This document shows, in pieces, positions 27,152 to 30,515 of a stretch of DNA of 30,515 nucleotides. Source of the stretch: CAZDBA01 sp964503615 (GTDB taxonomy: Bacteria > Planctomycetota > Planctomycetia > Pirellulales > Pirellulaceae); the NCBI GenBank assembly GCA_964503615.1, contig CAZDBA010000046.1, positions 1 through 30,515 of the forward strand, read 5' to 3'. The position numbers were made by a program, and so were the translations under genes. Numbering within the stretch: the first letter of the stretch is position 1; every line of letters begins with the position of its first letter. The notes under the pieces are model-generated. The model was not told where the DNA came from and searched no databases. It saw only the letters and a list, made by a program, of their open reading frames with translations.

Positions 27152-27526
27152 AACTATAATTTAGCGAGGTTGTTCAAAGTTGTTCAAGCCAAGGCCGTAA
27201 TTTTGGTTATTCGGCTGGTTCACCCAATTCTTCTCTCCGGCAGGTCCGATTTACAGCAAGCCACCGAAAATTCACTGCGTATTTGATGCGCTTTCGAGTA
27301 GAACATTTGCCAAATTCTCATTATTCTCAACACTATCTGATCTTGAGAGTTTCGTTCAAACACAAATCCGGACCAAAATGTACTTTGTGAATAGTGAATA
27401 TTGGGTAGAACCACTATTCGAATTTTGAGCCTTTAAGCAGTCTTTTGAATCAGATTTACCGTTTTTAACAATCATTATCCGCTTAGACGCCATACTGTTC
27501 TAACGGGTTCCCAAGAATTTAGACCG
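27152..27526. other. Divergent promoter region
   Basis: These 375 bp, AT-rich toward the plus-strand gene, lie between the J-like gene and the TrhO-RluA gene. An inverted repeat GAATAGTG (27389-27396) / CACTATTC (27412-27419) with a 15-nt spacer stands about 110 bp before the TrhO-RluA start. No gene or RNA was recognised. Confidence 0.5.
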
Positions 27527-29308
27527 ATGTCATCTTCCTATATTAATGTTGCCGCTTACAAGTTCGTAAATCTTCAAGAGCTTGAGCAGCGAAAAGAGCA
27601 GCTTCTTCCTCTCTGTCAGCAGCTACAGCTGAAAGGCACGATACTGTTGTCGCTTGAGGGAATTAATATTTTCCTTTCCGGCACACGTGAGAGCATTGAC
27701 CAGTTTGTTGCCTTTCTTCGCGCTCAACCCGAGTTCGCTGACATTTCCGTTAAAGAAAGTCCCAGCGACCACCAGCCGCATAGCCGACTGTTGGTCCGAC
27801 TAAAAAAAGAGATCATCTCGATGGGGATGGACGAGATCAAACCTTTGCAAAAGACCAGTCCGAAAATCGAACCGGACCGTCTCAAAGCCTGGTTGGATGA
27901 AGGCCGAGAGGTCGTTTTGCTCGACGTGCGAAACGATTATGAAATCGAAGTTGGTACATTCGAAAATGCGGTGCCGATTGGTGTTGATTCGTTTCGCACC
28001 TTTCCTGACGCCGTAGACACGTTGCCTGCAGAAATGAAAGACAAACCGATCGTGATGTTCTGCACGGGTGGAATTCGTTGCGAGAAAGCCGGTCCTCTGA
28101 TGGAGCAAAAAGGCTTTGGTGAAATCTACCAACTCGATGGCGGCATTCTAAAGTATTTCGAAGACTGCGGCGGTGATCACTACGAAGGAGACTGCTTTGT
28201 GTTTGACAAGCGGGTTGCGGTCGACCCCAAGTTGCAGGAAACAGATGCCGATCTTTGTTATGCCTGCCAGGCTGTTCTGAGCGCTGAGGATCAACAATCG
28301 GAAAAATATGTTCCACCACTATCCTGCCCACACTGCTACCTGACGCCTGAACAGCAACTGCGACGAGATGTGGAGAATCGAAATGCATTGGTTGCTGAAC
28401 TTACTTCTCCTTTGCCTGGTAGCGTTCCTTACAATAATGTGCGTCCAATTAACGTCCCGCTTCGTTTTGACCATCAAACGGTTTTGGATGTACTGGTCGG
28501 CATGCACCCGCAGATGAGCCCGCAGTACTGGCAAGACGAATGCCGTACGGGAATGATCGTTTGGAAGGGCGAGCCTCTTTCGGTGGACACGAAGGTCCGT
28601 TCCGGCTGGCGAATTGAGCATCTGCTTCCGCAAACGGTTGAGCCCGATGTCAATGCGGCGGTCGAAATCCTATATGAAGACGCAGACTTGATCGGGGTCA
28701 ACAAACCCGCGCCGCTGCCGATGCATCCCTGCGGACGTTTTAATCGAAACTCTTTGATTTACGTGTTGAACAAACTGTACGAAGGTGAGCAGATACGAAT
28801 TTGTCACCGTCTGGACGCAAACACGACAGGCACGATTATCTGTTGCCGCAAAAAGTCCGCTGCACGTAACGTGATTCGACAGTTCGAAGAGGGCACCGTC
28901 AAAAAAAGCTATCTGGCCGAAGTCCAAGGGCATCCCGCCGAGGACGAATTCATCAGCAAAGCGAAAATCGCGAGCGAACCGTCCGAGCACGGCGCACGAG
29001 TCATTGATGAAAACGGTTTGGCGGCTGAAACCCGATTCAAAGTGCTCGCAAGACGTAACGAAACTACGTTGATTCAATGTCAACCGATTACCGGGCGGAC
29101 CAATCAAATTCGAGTCCACCTGTGGGACTTGGGGATTCCCATTGTCGGTGACCCTTTGTATCTGCCAAGTGGCAAAATCGGTGGAGCCCAAACGCTTCGT
29201 TTGACTGACCCATCAATGCATTTACACGCTGCAAAGTTGGAATTGAAGCATCCAGTGACTTACGAAGAATTCGTTATTGAATCACCCCAGCCAGACTGGG
29301 CAATTTAG
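27527..29308 (+). CDS. Fusion of TrhO-type tRNA uridine hydroxylase and RluA-type pseudouridine synthase
   Basis: 593 residues. Seen: residues 1-100 match the acylphosphatase-like N-domain of TrhO/YceA (GTILLSLEGINIFLSG). Residues about 112-215 are a rhodanese domain with the active loop CTGGIRCEKAG (Cys179, Cys185). Then come paired Cys (CYAC at 244-247, CPHC at 267-270) of a small metal site. Residues about 305-370 look like an S4-type RNA-binding domain. Residues about 375-590 are an RluA catalytic domain with HRLDANTTG (Asp430 catalytic) and GRTNQIRVHLWDLGIPIVGDPLY. Known: TrhO forms 5-hydroxyuridine at tRNA position 34, and RluA-family enzymes make pseudouridine in rRNA or tRNA. Inference: a bifunctional RNA-modifying enzyme, perhaps acting on the anticodon loop. 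It stands alone with its own terminator. Confidence 0.9.
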   Translation: MSSSYINVAAYKFVNLQELEQRKEQLLPLCQQLQLKGTILLSLEGINIFLSGTRESIDQFVAFLRAQPEFADISVKESPSDHQPHSRLLVRLKKEIISMGMDEIKPLQKTSPKIEPDRLKAWLDEGREVVLLDVRNDYEIEVGTFENAVPIGVDSFRTFPDAVDTLPAEMKDKPIVMFCTGGIRCEKAGPLMEQKGFGEIYQLDGGILKYFEDCGGDHYEGDCFVFDKRVAVDPKLQETDADLCYACQAVLSAEDQQSEKYVPPLSCPHCYLTPEQQLRRDVENRNALVAELTSPLPGSVPYNNVRPINVPLRFDHQTVLDVLVGMHPQMSPQYWQDECRTGMIVWKGEPLSVDTKVRSGWRIEHLLPQTVEPDVNAAVEILYEDADLIGVNKPAPLPMHPCGRFNRNSLIYVLNKLYEGEQIRICHRLDANTTGTIICCRKKSAARNVIRQFEEGTVKKSYLAEVQGHPAEDEFISKAKIASEPSEHGARVIDENGLAAETRFKVLARRNETTLIQCQPITGRTNQIRVHLWDLGIPIVGDPLYLPSGKIGGAQTLRLTDPSMHLHAAKLELKHPVTYEEFVIESPQPDWAI

Positions 29309-29348
29309 CTGGTCTGCTTATGCGATGGTCGATAGCGAATTACATGAG

Positions 29349-29383
29349 AAAACCCTACTTGGCATTAAGCCAAGTAGGGTTTT
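29349..29383 (+). terminator. Bidirectional terminator
   Basis: The perfect 15-bp stem AAAACCCTACTTGGC (29349-29363) / GCCAAGTAGGGTTTT (29369-29383) has a 5-nt loop. T-runs appear on both strands, so it can end the TrhO-RluA transcript and the convergent secreted-protein transcript. Confidence 0.9.
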
Positions 29384-29423
29384 GATTCGATCCTGGTAAA
29401 ACGCTCAGAAGAGGTTGCTAGGG

Positions 29424-30233
29424 TTAGCCGCCAGCTAACAGTCCGATAAACGGCGCGATATCTGAAAAATCAACAACCAAGTCCTCGTTGATATCCGCTT
29501 CAGTTTGAAACATTTGCATGCTGAGAAGGGCGATAAACGGCGCGATATCTGAAAAATCAACAGACATATCGCGATTCACGTCTCCCAAAAGGCCTCCAGT
29601 GGAGGGCTGAGTGAACTGCAAAGCAAATCCACGCAAGCTTACACTGTCACCGACAAATACGATATCAACTGAATCTTGATCCAAAATTCCTGGATCAGGC
29701 AAAGCGATTCCTTGACGTGGATCAGCATCTCCGTTTGTCTCAGTGCCCCTGATGTAGTCAATACCATTGACGTTGATCCCTTCACCAACTTGAGAGTTGT
29801 CGGATCCAAAGTTTACAAAACCGTCAAAGGTGACTTCTCCCTGTACATCCGAAATTGTGACTGTGATCATGTCACCGCCTTCAAAAAGGGAAGAGGTCAT
29901 TGCACCATCGTCAATTTCGGCGAGGCTCGCGTTAAATTCACCATCAGCTGCCGAAATCTCGCCAACACCCGTTCCTGGGGTAACCGTAACATCGAATGTG
30001 AATGTTCCAGCAGCAGTTGTAATTGAAACATCATCGAAAACCAAATCGACCCCCGATTGATCACCTAGCACCATATCGGTAAGGGACACTGCAAAATCTT
30101 CAGGCTGAGCTGCTAGTCCTAAGGGCGGTGCCCCGTCAAAGTTGTCTTGAAATTCAACGATTGAGGTAGTTTGAGCATTAACGTTAGTTGCAAAAAACAA
30201 CGCGAGAACGGTCAAATGTAAAAGGGGCTTCAT
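29424..30233 (-). CDS. Secreted protein with dockerin-like C-terminus
   Basis: 269 residues from the ATG at 30231-30233, which has GGAG upstream and opens a signal peptide (MKPLLHLTVLALFFATNVNA-Q); the open frame continues 18 codons further upstream. Seen: a beta-rich central part (about 25-200) of acidic, Gly/Thr-rich strands (DGAPPLGLAAQPEDFAVSLTD, EGGDMITVTISDVQGEV). Its end, RGFALQFTQP, is shared with the next, truncated gene. The last about 60 residues are two dockerin-like units (GDVNRDMSVDFSDIAPFI; ADINEDLVVDFSDIAPFI). Known: dockerin-like repeats bind calcium and can dock to cohesins, but the planctomycete form is not well studied. Inference: an exported protein of unknown function. 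It is the downstream member of a tandem paralogue pair. Confidence 0.8.
   Translation of the reverse strand: MKPLLHLTVLALFFATNVNAQTTSIVEFQDNFDGAPPLGLAAQPEDFAVSLTDMVLGDQSGVDLVFDDVSITTAAGTFTFDVTVTPGTGVGEISAADGEFNASLAEIDDGAMTSSLFEGGDMITVTISDVQGEVTFDGFVNFGSDNSQVGEGINVNGIDYIRGTETNGDADPRQGIALPDPGILDQDSVDIVFVGDSVSLRGFALQFTQPSTGGLLGDVNRDMSVDFSDIAPFIALLSMQMFQTEADINEDLVVDFSDIAPFIGLLAGG
29444..29562 (-). repeat. Internal 32-bp direct repeat in dockerin-like region
   Basis: An identical 32-bp sequence occurs at 29444-29475 and 29531-29562, 87 bp apart (29 codons). It encodes the VDFSDIAPFI part of both dockerin-like units. Identity at DNA level points to recent duplication or gene conversion within the gene. 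Confidence 0.85.
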
Positions 30234-30312
30234 GGGCTCTCCAGTTTTTACAGGATTAAGAAAAGTTAGGTAATATCTATAAAGCATAACGATGGACGGG
30301 GCGGTTTCCAGC

Positions 30313-30515
30313 CTATCCGCTAGTCAAAAGTTGAATAAATGGCGAGATATCCAAGAAATCAACTTCGAGGTCCATGTTTATGTCGGCTTCGATTTGAAAA
30401 TTTCCCATGGACAGAAGCCCAATAAATGGAGAGATATCAAAAAAGTTGACAACTCCATCCCGGTTTACATCTCCCAACAGGAATGAATTGGATTGAGTGA
30501 ACTGCAAAGCAAACC
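30313..30515 (-). CDS. Paralogous secreted protein, C-terminal fragment (cut by window edge)
   Basis: Only the last about 66 residues are in the window, and the frame is open to the right edge. Seen: FALQFTQ, a short linker, then two dockerin-like units (GDVNRDGVVNFFDISPFI; ADINMDLEVDFLDISPFI) ending QLLTSG. The FALQFTQ lead-in is the same as in the gene at 29424-30233, so the two are tandem paralogues beyond the dockerin part. The start and main domain lie outside the window. Its stop is 79 bp upstream of the start of the next gene, so co-transcription is possible. Confidence 0.8.
   Translation of the reverse strand, partial: FALQFTQSNSFLLGDVNRDGVVNFFDISPFIGLLSMGNFQIEADINMDLEVDFLDISPFIQLLTSG

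Overview
The window looks like a chromosomal segment of a planctomycete, most likely a member of the Pirellulaceae. The evidence is two proteins built from the planctomycete 'YTV' repeat, a degenerate J-like domain at the N-terminus of a membrane protein (a fusion style common in planctomycetes), a zinc-ribbon membrane protein, several secreted proteins ending in GDVN...D-type dockerin-like repeats, and mostly weak ribosome binding sites. Base composition appears to be near 50% G+C by eye. I see no phage, insertion sequence, CRISPR array, rRNA or tRNA.

Layout. 1-1343 (minus) is the N-terminal part of a YTV-repeat secreted protein that runs off the left edge and is broken by a 100-N assembly gap. 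After a 765-bp stretch without a convincing gene come a small PepSY-TM-like membrane protein (2109-2642) and a TIGR01777/YfcH-type epimerase (2713-3618). 3748-7279 (minus) holds an AP2-like DNA-binding protein with a histone-H1-like lysine tail, an HD-domain phosphohydrolase with a zinc-ribbon membrane protein immediately upstream, and a double-ACT protein. 7538-14025 (plus) holds a YbgC-type thioesterase, an HtrA protease, ThiL, TsaE and a very long second YTV protein.

14178-21917 (minus) is a complete Na+-translocating NADH:quinone reductase operon, nqrABCDEF, followed by apbE. The genes overlap or are close together. The ApbE carries a C-terminal extension that looks like NqrM, so the flavinylation and iron-maturation factors of the pump appear to be one polypeptide. 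A TGTGA-N6-TCAC palindrome lies upstream of nqrA. A pair of inverted REP-like palindromes lies between nqrF and apbE.

22696-24870 (plus) is a secreted sugar-dehydrogenase-like beta-propeller with a dockerin-like tail. 24995-27151 (minus) is the J-like membrane protein. 27527-29308 (plus) is a fusion of a TrhO-type rhodanese tRNA hydroxylase with an RluA-type pseudouridine synthase. The right end (minus) holds two tandem paralogues of a secreted protein with dockerin-like tails, the second cut by the window edge.

The most interesting items are the ApbE-NqrM fusion, the TrhO-RluA fusion, the AP2-AP2-H1-tail protein, the Cys-clustered YTV rod protein, the shared dockerin-like C-termini and the REP-like pair with compensatory stem changes. 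No single new defence or mobile system is evident.
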